Counted from the first letter of the stretch, positions 10,841 to 23,354 are shown. The stretch: 29,997 bases of DNA from Pelargonium cotyledonis (GCA_036897625.1 JAYMTA010000394.1:1-29997); one strand, 5' to 3'. Notes: generated from the letters alone by a model not told the origin. Numbers and translations are program-made.

Positions 10841-11544
10841 ATGTGCGGAGTATAAGTAATTTTGAATTGTCTCATCTTATGGCTTCAAAGTAAATTATCT
10901 ACTACATTTATTTGGTGGATGATATATGTAAATGAGTGCGTAAATAAAATCATAATTATCACTACATATGTATGATGCAACGGAATATTACAAAACAAAC
11001 AAAATTCTTTATATGCATCAATGACAGTTGATGTCTCGTTCACGCACATACATACCGATATTGTTGATCTTGACGTGTTGGGGTTGCTGTTTTGTTTTTG
11101 TCGATAGATTATTAAAATAATTAAAAATGATTAAAAAAATCATATTATTTTACAAGTTATAAAGTATAACAAATCTATAATTCATACATATGAAAAATAA
11201 AATACATGAACAAAAAGAGAAAAACAAATTAATTCAAAAAAATTTCCCAATTCATATGATAACTCACACTTTCGACTTCATCCATAATTAGCACTCTTTA
11301 ATCTTCTTTTAAGTATTTTTTTTCTTTTTGGTACAAATCTTTTAAGTATTTTCTCTCCATACAACTTACAACACATAAAAAAATCAAAACTTCATTTATA
11401 CCTCTCAATTAATTAAGGTTTGCACTATATTTGTTATAATAGCTTAACTTGTTGAATTAGAATTTTTTAAGTTTCTTATTTATAACTTTTTTATAGCAGA
11501 TTTGAAAATGTGTTGATTAGTAAGGAACAAAAAGTTGTGCCAAA

Positions 11545-11633
11545 TGGGCCGGCTGGAGTGTAGGATAAAACGAGCTCTTTTTATAAAATGGGCCAGTTAA
11601 CGAGCCCAGTTTCTCGCATCATCGATCTGGGCT
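11545..11633 (+). promoter_or_regulatory. Cluster of site II-like motifs (TGGGCC/T) upstream of ZW10
   Basis: TGGGCC occurs at 11545-11550 and 11589-11594, TGGGCT at 11628-11633, and GAGCCCA (the opposite strand of TGGGCTC) near 11602. Such clusters are known in promoters of plant housekeeping and proliferation genes, where TCP factors bind. They lie 150-240 bp before the ZW10 ATG. The role is inferred from motif and position only. Confidence 0.5.
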
Positions 11634-11784
11634 TTGTTATCATCATTATCATCTTAACAGTCTACTCATAATCGGAAACGATCGCTCCCGGCTCACGTTA
11701 GCTGATTACAGTCCACTTTTAACTGCGTCCACACCCTATTCCTCTGTGCCATAAGGTTCTCCGGCTGCTTCTCGCCACCGCCCG

Positions 11785-14700
11785 ATGGACGACATCTTCG
11801 ACAGAGTCAACGTCCGGGATCTCCTCTCCGCCGGAGACCTCTCCAACCCCGCCTCGCCGCTCTCTGCTCCTGACCTCCGCCTCCTCATCCAGCGCCTCGA
11901 GTCCCATTCCCTCCAGATCAAATCCAAGGTCCAATCCTATGTCCTCTCCCCCCGCCACGACTTCTCCTCCCTCATCTCCCTCTGCAACGATGCCGTTTCC
12001 AAGTCGGCTGAAATATCCTCCGACGTCTCCGATCTTCTCCAGTTGATTTCTGACAGACCGATCGACATTCAGATCCGCGAGATTGTCAAGGAGATGAACG
12101 CCAAGACGAGGGAGGCGAGAGTGAAGAGGGATCTGTTGGAGTTGCTGAGGGCAATTGTGGAAATTAGCGAGAGGCTGAAGGGTGCCAGGGAGGCATTGAG
12201 GATTGGTAGGCTCAAAGTTGCGGCGGAGGAGCTGAGAGCGTTGAAGGAAGCAGTGAGGTATGATGATGATGATGTGAAGGAGAAGGAGAAGGAGCCGGTT
12301 GTGTACGGATTATTGAGAAAGGAGTGGCTTTAGTCCTTTGCTGAGGGGTGGGGGCTTTTGTGGCTCTGTTTGGTTGCTGAGATAATCGAGGAAACATAAA
12401 GCATAGTTCAATTTCCAATAACAAAAAATCATTTTTTTTTTCATCTTACAATTTAACTCTTCTTCATCATCTTTTTTCTTTCTTTGGCCAGCAACTAGGG
12501 CGTTAATAACTTTGGCACTGTCTGTGTGTGACTGGGTAGAAAACTGATGATATTGAGGTTTTGTGTTTTATATTCAGCAGGAAACTAACTAAGCTATGTA
12601 AATTGAACTGAAAAGTGTTAGATTTAGGTAAAACCCAGTTTGTGCACTATTTCCTTAGCAACCAAAATGGCTTTTTGTGAAGTTTTGTTGGGGGAATTGT
12701 GATTGATCCAAATTGGTGATTTTTATTCAATTTGTGATTGTTTGTTTAGAGATTGCATTTGGGTTTGTAGATTCAAGAGGTGCTTGGAAGACTCCTGGAA
12801 AATGCAGTGCAGTTTGAGCAGGGATCCAACACAGTCCACGTTAAGTATCAATTAAGTGTTGATGGAATCAGCGGGGTCGATCTTCATGCAGTTTTGGAAG
12901 CAATGGATGTGAGTTTTTACCAATGCTCTACTTTCTCTTTTGTGGAACTTCTAAGTTCAAAGTTCTAGCAGGCACTAGGCTGTTCTATACAAATTAATTT
13001 AATTCAAGACATTGTGTAAAGTTTCATGCCATTTTAATGAATTACACATAATATTAGGACTGTTAAAAAAGACTTTTATCATGTTTCTAAATACTCTGTT
13101 ATGGAATGGCTAGTCACCACTAATATTTGGCCTTCTGAAATTCAACGTACTTCTTAAGTATTAGTGTCAAATAGCAGCAGGTTACCATAGTTTGTTGCTT
13201 TAATATAGTTCAGTGGATTTTGTAGGAGATTGGCATATTAGATTATGGGATTTCTAAAGTAGGCCACTTGATGATCAAGTCTGTCATTGCGCCGGTCATA
13301 AATTGTGGCTCCTCAATTTCATTTGTAGAAGAATTAGACAAAGATACTGGAGAACTGAAAGAAGCAGTATTGAAGTTGATATCATCAGAAGATGCTAAGG
13401 TAAATTATGCTTCAGTATTGTGACTATTGTTTACTGTCAAGGTATTTGTTGCTTGCCACTTTTAACTTATTGCCATGGTAATGCTGATGGCTGAAAACAC
13501 GATGTCAAGAAATTGCTATGGACATCCTCAAATAGTGGTGCTTCTTGAGTTAATTTTCTGTAGATGGTGTAAAAAGATTTGTTACTTGATCAACTTGTAA
13601 AGCATTCGTATTTAGTTTGCAAGTGAAGTTTTTTGAAGTGCTCATGTTTTACTGGTTCATTTTCAGAGGGATAAAGTAGATGGTGAAGCTATCTTTTCGG
13701 GGATAATCCAGGTTATTAAGTTCATCTCCAAATGCATATGCTTGCAAGATGATTCTTGGACCCGATGTTTTGGAAGATTGACATGGCCTCGGATATCAGA
13801 GCTGATTATTTCTAACTTTCTTTCGAAGGTTTGTATTTTGTGCTCTTTGCCTTTGAACTGAGTTCATGTGTTGATATTGGTGAATGTATGTGTTTGACTT
13901 ATTTCCACATTTAGGTTAAATTTATAAAATTTTATCTTTCAGGTTGTCCCCGATGATGCTTCAAAACTTGCCGAGTTTCATAACATCATCAAACTAACAT
14001 CTGAATTTGAGAATGCCTTAAAGGAAATGATGTTTATTTCATCATCTGACAGCAATGATGAAAGATTGAGCAGTTTTGCTGATAATGTTGAGGTTCACTT
14101 TGCATTTAGAAAAAAGATAGAAATCTTGGCAAAGGCTAGAAATTTGCTTCTGCAGTGTGACTTGCTTGTTCCTCAAGTGAGCTTCTAAGTTCTAATAAAA
14201 GAATGTATTATATTTCAAGACTATCTGTTTCTCTCTTCATTTTTCTTCATGCATTAGCATTCTAATGATGGAAATTTCCACAGGAATGCTCAAATGTCAT
14301 GTATTCTTCTGATCACGTTGTAGACTTGCTTTTTCTGTCCGAGAGGTGTGTGGTTTCAAAAGCAGCTTCTCAACTAATGAAGCTAGTGCATCAGACACTT
14401 CAAGTAAGTAGAACTTTACAAGGATGCAGTGAGAATTGGTAGGAGTTTTATTTATTTATTTCATAATCTACTTGCTTGAATGGCTGTTCTACTGTTGAAG
14501 CATAATCAATTTACCAGCTGATTTCAAAAAATAAAAAATAAAAAAATACCAGCTTCTCAAGTAATGAAGTGTGCTTCAGACAATTCAAGTAGAACTTTAT
14601 GATAGTACAATTAGAAAATTTGGTAGTTTTATTATTTTTTTAAATATTGAAGACGCGAGTTACCTGTAAGGTTGTTCTGCTATCAAAACTTAATTGACAA

Positions 14701-17339
14701 ATTAGAGGGAATTTTATTACATTTGTATTGGAATATATTGAACTATTAGTTGCTCAGCTATCTAAAGGAGTGAGGCTGAGATTGGTTGTGACTGGTGAAA
14801 CTAACTGAAGTCAGCTATCCAGCACATCAATTGTGCGTCAGTTCCCTTTGTGATGCATCTGCCATTCAGAGTGCTGATATAGCCGAAATGGAGGCTAAAA
14901 TTTGGAATAAAAGGATTATGTTGATGACATAATTTAGAGGCAATATTTCAAGTCTTTTTATTCCTTTCTCTTATTGTTTGTGAAATGGAAGCTTAATTGA
15001 CAATTTCAGAAAACTGTGTTGATACCTGTTTAAAGCCAACTTGAACTAGATGATATTTGTGTGTAATCGTCATCTTCTTTTACTTTCTTATACCCTTTTG
15101 TATTAGATGACCATTCTGCATGTGCTACAGTGGAACTTTGGTGAATGAATCAATACTTTGAACTTCCAAACAAAATAAGTTACTCTTGGGGCATGATTGT
15201 GGTCAACGTTAATTTTGTGCAGGATGTTTGCCTGTCATCCCCAAGAGTCGCTATGGAATTTTATCGTGCTGCTAGGGACTCCCTACTTCTTTATGAAGCT
15301 GTTATCCCCGTCAAGGTTAGTGCATGAAATTGTTATGGTATGGTTGTTGGTACAGACTGCAACATGGGCAAAAATCTCTTTTAGTTTTGCTAGATTCTTT
15401 CTGAGGAACTAATGTGATACTTTCCAATATGTTCTGGTCTATTGTGTTTGCAATTATGCATCCTGATTCAGTTCTCTTTTGACTAATGAAGCTAGAAAGA
15501 CAGCTCGATAGAATCAACCAAGCTGCTATTCTCATGCACAATGACTGTCTTTATTTATCACAGGAGATACTTGGGCTTGCATTTGAGGTATGCAATAATG
15601 TGATAACCAGTAATTATTTAATAGCCAGTGCTTTGCAGCTCCCTCCATATGAGGGGAAGGCGCACTTATGCCAAATCTTGGTGTTATGACATGCTAATAC
15701 ATTCACATTTGCTGAAATCATCTCTCTTGATGTTCATTCATTAGTATATGATAAAACATAGATCATGCAGCAACTTGCTACTTGCAATTAAGTTCATGTC
15801 TCCTAGTTGGTGGTAACTCAACACAATCTCCTGTATAAATCTTCTTATTATGAGGTTGGGGAAGAAAGGGATATAGATTAGTGTTACATATAGTGTAGGT
15901 GTGTTGATATATATGTATATAATATTCCTGTTAGTTCATATAACTGTCTTTGTTTCAGTATCGCTCAGACTTTCCAAGCTCCATAAAGGAACATACAGTG
16001 TTCGTTGATATGGCTCCAAGGTTTCATCTAATTGCTGAAGGAACTCTACAGAAACAAATTCATCTTGTTATTATTAATTTGAAAGAGGTAAACTCTTGCT
16101 GTAATGTTTTTCAGTATGGCATTAGGCTGTACTTATCAATAATAATGGTTTAGCAAGTAACTCATTCATTTGGAATATATTTCATGTTAGGCTATAGATG
16201 GCGCCGATGGATTTCAAAATACCCATCAGATCCAACAGTTTGAATCAGCAAAGTTCTGTGTTGAGCAGGTTTTTTAGTAACACAAATTTGTTTGTTTTCA
16301 TTATTATATTCTTTTTGCCTCTCTTTTTCCATGACAAGATGCTGTGATATGTTTGATCAGGTTGTTTTTATTTTAGAGAAAATACGTATTATATGGGAGC
16401 CACTCTTGCAGCCTTTAACTTATAGAAAATGCATGTGCATTGTTCTGGAATCAGTATTTTCTAGAATTGCAAATGACATACTCCTTTTAGATGATATGGC
16501 AGCAGAGGAGACATTACAGGTAAAGTTTATTGGTTGTTGTTCTAAGTTCTCATAATCTGTCCCCAAGTAATATAGTTAAATGGATATGTATATATATTTG
16601 ATCCTAATCCAGTATTATGGTGTTCCTAGCTTCAAAGACTGATATACATGCTGCTGGAAAACCTGTTTTCGTTGTTTGAGTCCTTGAACACTGTCAACCT
16701 AAATGAGAAGGAGACAGAAGATTCTATTCCGCCTCTAGATTCTATCATTCCATCTTTGCTAAAAATCCGGAAATTGGCTGGTATGGTTTCTGTTAGAGGC
16801 TTCTGTTTTCCTTGGTATTTAATGTCTTGCTCTACTGAAACCTAAAATCCTTGTGTTTTCCTTCACTTATAATATGCCACAGATTTATTGGATATGCCAT
16901 TAAAATCCATTATGACAACTTGGGAGAGTGGGGAACTCATCAGTGCTGGTTTTACAGCATCAGAGGTAATTTTTTACATCTCTAAATGGCCATGTTGGAT
17001 CTGAAGAAAATTCTTTGCTTCCTCTATGCCTCTTTTTATAAATAAGAAAAATCACTTTGGCAAACAACACAAGGAATGAGTCCAGGCATATACTAAACAT
17101 GACTATCTGGAAATCTCCTCCCATTCCTTTGGACTTGGACATGTAGCAAATAAGTTATATGATCTTCAACAAAGATGTAGACTTGTATTTGTGTTTTTGT
17201 TTTTCCTATTTTTTGGTCTCTTTGACAGCATGTTGACTAGCACTTAATTCTGCAGATGGAAGATTTCATCAAAGCAATATTTACAGATTCACCACTGAGA
17301 AAAGAATTCTTATGGAGGATAAAGAATAGTAGCTTTTGA
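11785..17339 (+). CDS. ZW10: ZW10 homologue (MIP1-like), Golgi-to-ER tethering; exon 1 end disrupted
   Basis: Homologue of ZW10/RZZ-NRZ subunit. In Arabidopsis it is MIP1, part of the MAG2 tethering complex at the ER needed for retrograde transport. Exons: 11785-about 12345, 12771-12908, 13226-13399, 13667-13828, 13943-14176, 14284-14403, 15223-15315, 15492-15587, 15959-16087, 16191-16268, 16361-16519, 16630-16780, 16883-16965, 17256-17339; about 750 aa, near the plant norm. The N-terminus (VRDLLSAGDL, RLLIQRLESHS) is the conserved helical ZW10 start; the protein ends NSSF. All joins from exon 2 on keep frame. Oddity: after LLRKEW the frame reads Leu, TAG (12331-12333), Ser-Phe-Ala-Glu, then conserved IQEVL resumes in exon 2. 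The nearest GT donor (12348) is two nt out of phase. It is either a disrupted allele or an assembly error. Confidence 0.85.
14364..14690 (+). repeat. Tandem duplication of ZW10 exon 6 end plus intron start
   Basis: Copy 1 (about 14364-14502) covers the last 40 nt of exon 6, its donor and the start of intron 6. Copy 2 (about 14551-14690) lies wholly in intron 6. Shared blocks include AGCTTCTCAA, TAATGAAG, TTCAGAC, TCAAGTA, AGAACTTTA, TTTTATTATTT-like text and GTTCT. The period is about 187 bp. Copy 2 is diverged and could not encode the same peptide, so it is a fossil partial exon. Confidence 0.65.
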
Positions 17340-18085
17340 AGTATCGTATTGTCCAGGAACAGATGAAAGAAGGAACGATTATTCTGCAGTTTCTTCTCAT
17401 CTCTGATCCAGTTACCAGAAAGCCGATGACCCATTTTTGCCGGAGCTTTTGTGTTGACTTAATTTCATCAAGGTATTGCCCATACAGGAGTATGCTTTTG
17501 TAAATTATAAGGAATAGCTACTTGAATTGAAAAACCATCACTGTAGATTACAATCCCATTGTACACATGTTTTTATTTTCCCCTTCCCTAATATAGATGA
17601 ATCTGAAATAGATCTCTGTTTTATTCTTGGCCCCCCAAAAAGCATCATTTACATTTAAAGATGGTTACTGTTGGTTGAAAACTACTACAGTTGAAGATGT
17701 AAATCCAAAACAAAACAGTTTCCTTGTCATCAATTCCAGTATATTCTTGATTTAAAGCATATGCTAATTGTTTGCATCTTTTTATGATCACTCACTAACT
17801 AAAATACAAATTCTGAAGAGTTTCATTAACAAATTTGACAATTTGGATTTGAGTCCGCGAGCATCCGAAAACCTATCTGATTTGAAACAATTTTCGGATG
17901 GTCAATGTCAATTCTATATATGTTTTTTCTTTTGCAGTAGTTAATGACTACAAAGCGAATCCCATAGAAAAATCTGACTATTGGCAAAAGTAGTTTTGGA
18001 ATACAGTGCCTAGTTTTGAAATGATCAATTTTTGTGCCTACCCTTTCTCTACCATCACCAATTCTATTCAAGTTTATATAGATTA
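17340..18085. other. Convergent intergenic region between ZW10 and the PDI-like gene
   Basis: Shared 3' flank of two convergent genes (ZW10 ends at 17339, the PDI stop is at 18086). I see no coding segment. A 10-bp inverted repeat lies at 17862-17900. Confidence 0.6.
17862..17900. repeat. Perfect 10-bp inverted repeat with 19-nt loop
   Basis: CATCCGAAAA (17862-17871) and TTTTCGGATG (17891-17900) are exact reverse complements. The surrounding text resembles CCGAAAA-rich motifs seen in degenerate plant repeats. It could form a hairpin in RNA from either flanking gene's 3' read-through. Function unknown. Confidence 0.5.
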
Positions 18086-20386
18086 CTACAACTCATCCTT
18101 GGTTGCAACATCTTCTCCCATGAGTTCTTCAAGCGAAAACTCGTCCTCTTCCAAGATCTCTCCGTCTTTACCATCCCATGGTTCTGTCTTGACAGTCACT
18201 GGTGCCCCGCCTAGAGGCAAATTGCCCTTTCCTCCCCGACCAGCTTCCTTCACAAACTCGCTGAAACAAGAACCCATTTGTCAACTACTCGGTCTATCTG
18301 GTGACTCGAACAAGAACTACTAGGAAACTACTTACTTGATTTGGTCAAGCTCAAATGCACTCTTAAGTGGGGCATATGCACCCTTCTTCACGTTCAGAGC
18401 TACCAATGCTGGATACCCATATCCACCAACACCCACATGCTGCTCAAGATCCGCCTGCTTTCCAGCAGCTGCCCATACATAGCTGCACAACACAAAATAT
18501 TACGAAAAGAAAATGCTAGCAATGACATTATCGTTACAGGTAAATTATTCTAGCACATGCTTGCCTGTAAGGACTCCTCCTGAAATTTTCTGCAACTGAC
18601 AGCATCATTTCAAGGTACTGTTTCCTTCCTTCTGCCTTGGAGTCAAGGATATCAGGTAAAAAGGCAACAAAACAGATGGCAGCAGAACCACATTTCTCTT
18701 CCATGACATCCTAAAGGGGAAAAAGGTTGGGAGTTTCAAATTATACTCTGCACAATCACATACAAAAATAAGCTTTTATAGGACGGTGAAAGTTGAAAGG
18801 CTTACTGGGCCAGTCAGCTCAGTTACTTCTGGGGGTGCAGTGTTAGTTTCAAGCTGCTCTAGTGCAAATGATTCAATAGCTGAGGCAGTTCTGGCACCCT
18901 CGTATGGAACTGGGCTCTCTTTGTCAGCACCAAATACCAAGATGGTCGGGAATCCTTGCACATTGAACCTGCTCATCAAAGACTGGTAATGCCACCAAAT
19001 CACAACCTTGTGAGCTAGCACAAAATAATATTAAGAGATTCCAATAAAGTGAACAAATAATCTCACTTAATTATCACCATGGGTTCAAGCAAACACCACT
19101 GTTTCATGAAAATTACTGAGAGAAAATGATAAAGAACCCCAATTTATGACAGAAGATGCTATTGTTTAAGAATCATGCATTTTTATGTCATAAACATGCA
19201 GTTTGGAGCTGCAAACTGAACTTGGAGAAATCGAGATAGTACAGTTAACATCAGCAACTTATCAGGGTGGTCCTGCATAAGTTGTGTATAATGCAGATAA
19301 CCAGCAAAATTGAGGTAGATCTGTCAATTGTTTATAAACTAAAGACAATGAAAGTTGGCTCTTGGCAGGTTGTGATTGGTTATGATGCCATGGCTCCTAT
19401 AATGGTTTGACATCATGAAAGCAGAGCAATAAAGATAGCTGTAGTTTTGCGATGCAGAATAGAATTTTCAGGTTGAGTTGAAATGCGGGATTACCTAAAT
19501 GCAGATTCGTTAACAAGATTAGGAGGCTCAGATAGAACATGAAATTTGGTATGAGAAGTCAACAATCTAGAAAATAATGTTCACTTTCAATCCATTGTTG
19601 TAAATCATGTGCTTATAAGGCCAAGGGAAGTTGATTTCCATCCAAATTTTTGCAATGTCATACAGTTGTATCCTCACTAACCTAAAGAGGTAGTCAGGTT
19701 AGATGAGAAAGATGCCCAAGATTGTAGATACTCCAACTAAGAAATGTCTACACTCATTGCGAGGGAGCCAAATAGTGAACATATTTACAAATATATATAA
19801 ATAATCAAGACAGCCTGAAATATAAATCTGTAACTAAAACTGAACAGATGTATCTGATATTCATACATACCTTCTCTGAATCACAGTCAACATGACCTAA
19901 CTTAACCTTCCCCTTCAAATTATTAGCAGCCCTCTTCCACTCAGGAGCTAGCTTTTTACAGTGTCCACACCTTAAAAGGAGAATATTTATTTATCAACAA
20001 AACATGAAGAAGAAAAAAGACTGGGAAGTAATATTGTGTAATGCCAACTATACTACGCATGCTGAATCTGGTTTTCCTCTATGAGGGGTGTTTATCTATG
20101 CTTCTTTTAACAACAAAAAAATAGTACACTATATCTTAGGGACTTCTAATTTTATAAACTTTTACCATCAACAGTTGGGAATGAAATGCCAGGAAAATGA
20201 TTTTTCTGTTCTATTTTATATTAGTAATAGCATGAGAGGAAGGTTGAGAAACTTTGCCACTGATAAATGGTATTTTAATGCTCAAGGTATTGATATAATT
20301 TCACAAGCTTCTGATTAGATAAGCATGCATAGAACAAGAATTCATGGCTATGTAAACAGAATGCTTAGAATGGTTACAGGAAGGCC

Positions 20387-20422
<36 letters not shown>

Positions 20423-22939
20423 ACTCTTATAACATATACCCCTCTTAACCATCAAAAGTCCTATATTAACTATGACATTAAGTACCTAAAGCACTTACCA
20501 AGGTGCGAAAAACTCCACAACCCAAAGTTCTTTGCTTTTAGTGACCAACTCATCAAAGTTGTTTGAGTTCAATTCCACAGAAGCACTTGGTTCAGATTTT
20601 TCACTTGACCCTCCAGTTGCTTTTCCACTTAGACGTTCCTTCAAAAGAGCCTTTACCTGTTTAGTACATCAGTAGTTAGGATACACATAATAGTTATTGA
20701 ATCAGGTTCTTTGGGTAGTCTTCAATATCTAAAAAGTATTCCAAATCGTGGAGCTTGCCTAGTCAAGCCACCAAGTCAAATGCTTGAGCTCAACTAAAAT
20801 TTCTGGATAGAAGACATTGCATTATATATTTATATCATGTGCAAACCAACAAGCGAAGGACTTTACCTAATGTAAATTGCACTTTGATTGAAGGGTTATT
20901 AAATTCATTATAAATAAATAAACACATGTGAAGCATCCTCCAAGGTGAATACCAAAGAAATAGGAAAATTTTTTATAAGGGGAGTATGTTAACATATGAG
21001 AATTGAGAAATTTAATAGCACACATTTGAAGCATACTCCAAGAGGAAAATGAGTACTCAGACAGTTAATGTAATTATGGACCCATGGTACTTCATTGCTG
21101 AAAAAGTGTACGGGATCAAGATAGAAGTTCAAGTAAAATTTTGAGAGACAACTAAAATTCAAATTTACATACAGTTCATAATGTAAAGTAAGTAACACCC
21201 CATTTTCATTTATTAAAGACACTAGACAGACTCATATATTGTGAAATTCAAAGAAAAATATAATAAAAGATTAATACTTTTAAGGGGTTTCATTTAACAA
21301 ACTAATATATACCTGCTGCAATGCAAATTCTGCAATGGGTTTAACATCTCGAGCTCCTTGGTAATCTACAGGAGGCTTTCCAGGTACAAACACCTTGATG
21401 GTTGGAAATCCTCGAATTCCATATTCCTATACAGCAATGAACCAGCAGACAGTAAAGCTATTAAACAACAGAATTAAATATATATATAAAAAAAAGAGGT
21501 CCTACTAGGAACATCTTGGAAAAAAGAAAATAGCAATGTCAGGCCACTGAACTCAGTAGACTGGTTTGTGAATGTAATTCATCAAGAAAGATTGAATCTT
21601 ATGCAATTTTGAATGGCCCGTGAAAGATTACTTGATACTGGCATTGCACTGTTTCACCCTGCTGATTGCAAACAGATTTGTGGATATAAATATGTTTCTT
21701 ATCAAATTTAGAGGAAATAAATATGATTATTCTCCAGTTTTGTGAACAAATTAAGACTTGAATCCATGGGACATGACTGACTTATGAATGTTAAATCGCA
21801 TATTCCAAATAGTAGATACCACTTAGCTACTCAAGAAAAATGAGACTCAGTAGATAACCTGAGCTAGGGACTGGTGTGCATCAGCATCCAGAGCTGCCAC
21901 TGTGGCTAAACCTTTCAAGACAGTAAGTGGCTTCTCCCATGTGGGGGTAAGAGCTTTACAATGACCGCACCAAGGTGCAAAAAATTCAACAAGAACAATT
22001 CCATTTGAGTTCAGAACCTGCCAGAATTTATAAATTAGTACATGATACAATTAGAAGACAAAGCTTGGTAATTACTAAATGCTACAATAGTAACTCCTCA
22101 CTCATGAGGAAGAAATTGGGCACAAATAGATCAATCTGCTCTCTAAGATACAGAAAGAAAACATCTAGTACAAATATGATAACTGATACTGAGAAAATGA
22201 AGCTAGAATATAGGACTTGGAAGCCATTAGAAAATGTAATTTCTATTATTATTCAGTCTTTACTCAATTTAGTTTTATGTCTCTCTTTTCAAAATGAAGT
22301 TGATGAAATACTATGGAAACTAATTGGTGAAATAATGCTGTTCTAGAATGGCTGATTAGCACTGTCACAGCCCTACATCAACCCCAAATCAACAATTCAA
22401 TGATCACCATTCAAATTTGAAAGTATATGCTCCAAAAGCTGACTGTTTGATGCACATTAAAACATTCTAAATGACAAAAGAAACCAAAACTATCCACAAA
22501 TAACTCAGAGCTTATACACTGCATTACACACAATGCTAGCTGAAAAAGCGAACTTTGCAATTGCTATCAAAGCGGAAACCCAATTCTCATAGGTTAATAC
22601 AGCTAACGCAATAACCCATAAAGGATCTATGAGCAAACAGAAATCGGACCGCAGACACGGAAAGGAGAGTAACAGAAAAAGGATTTCCATTTAAATCCCA
22701 TACATTGCCAAGTGATCAGCCGCCAAATGGCAAAGAGTTTCCATCATTTAAGTACAAATTTCTACTTCAATCTGAGTTTGATGTGGAGATCCAGTGGATC
22801 GGGTTACCTTGGACTTGAAGTTGTTGGGATTCAGCTGAAGCACAGGTGACGAAGCTCCATACAATGCATTACATGGATTCAACACGAAGAATAACAAGAT
22901 TGGTAGAGCTGCGAGTAGTGGTGACGCTGATCCGTACAT
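18086..22939 (-). CDS. PDIL2-3: Protein disulfide isomerase-like, P5/PDIL2-2/2-3 type, ER-retained
   Basis: ER oxidoreductase that forms and rearranges disulfides in secretory proteins. Exons: 22939-22808, 22017-21859, 21426-21313, 20656-20499, 19970-19871, 18982-18806, 18710-18565, 18482-18336, 18260-18086; all joins keep frame, about 435 aa, close to the Arabidopsis PDIL2-2/2-3 proteins. A signal peptide (about residues 1-25) is followed by two thioredoxin domains, each with the active site APWCGHCK (C61/C64 and C189/C192) and a cis-Pro segment (RGFPTI, QGFPTI). A P5-type C-terminal domain with an acidic tail follows, ending KDEL for ER retrieval. The second CGHC motif is split by intron 4 (TG|G). 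Intron 7 uses a GC donor (AG|GCAAGC). The long intron 4 holds a (TG)15 repeat. The gene is convergent with ZW10. The symbol is by family likeness; 2-2 and 2-3 cannot be separated here. Confidence 0.93.
20392..20421. repeat. (TG)15 microsatellite in intron 4 of the PDI-like gene
   Basis: Thirty bases of uninterrupted TG lie between exons 4 and 5 of the PDI-like gene (intron 19971-20498). Its length is likely variable between individuals. Confidence 0.95.
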
Positions 22940-23354
22940 TTTCTGTCGCTTTCCCGAGAAAAATTGCGCCTCTATGGAATTTCCTGATAGCTGAACCGAG
23001 AAGAAGGAGAAGAAACCTCTGGATGCGCATTGCGGACCGGTTGCGGGCGAGTGGGAAAAAACCCCTTGAGCGTGAGCTCTGGGACTGCTACGTATGGCAA
23101 CCAATCAGAGCTTCACACGTCAGCTCAACAGGCAAAATTGGATTGCCTTTTGGTCAAATGACACAATCCCAAGCAAAAAATTGTTTTTTTGTGCATCTTT
23201 TGTTCGACTTTTAATAAATCAGGATGAGCAAAAAAATCTTATGTTAATGTTTGATCATTAATAATTCACTGAACATTTTTTTGAATTACATTTCGATTCG
23301 AATGTTACATACATACATACAAACATAGAATGGTAAGCATTCTTGCAAGTAACA
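22940..23354. other. PDI promoter and 3' flank of the proximal lipase
   Basis: About 415 bp between the PDI start and the stop codon of the proximal lipase, both on the minus strand. The part next to the PDI is a pyrimidine-rich leader (on the minus strand TTCTTCTCCTTCTTCTC), then an ERSE at 23101-23119. The remainder is AT-rich 3' flank. No further gene is seen. Confidence 0.6.
23101..23119 (+). promoter_or_regulatory. ER stress response element (ERSE, CCAAT-N10-CACG)
   Basis: CCAAT (23101-23105), ten bases, then CACG (23116-23119) match the plant ERSE consensus CCAAT-N10-CACG exactly. The CACG overlaps ACACGTCA, whose other strand TGACGTGT has a bZIP ACGT core. It lies about 160-180 bp before the PDI start codon and reads opposite to the gene. 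Plant bZIP28/bZIP60 with NF-Y act on such sites during the unfolded protein response, and PDI genes are classic targets. Binding here is inferred. Confidence 0.65.

Larger units (their letters stand above)
10672..11784. other. Spacer between GDSL copy 2 and ZW10
   Basis: AT-rich spacer with no gene. The left part is the 3' end of the GDSL gene; the last 250 bp are the promoter and leader of the ZW10 homologue, marked by site II-like motifs. I see no mobile element. Confidence 0.6.
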
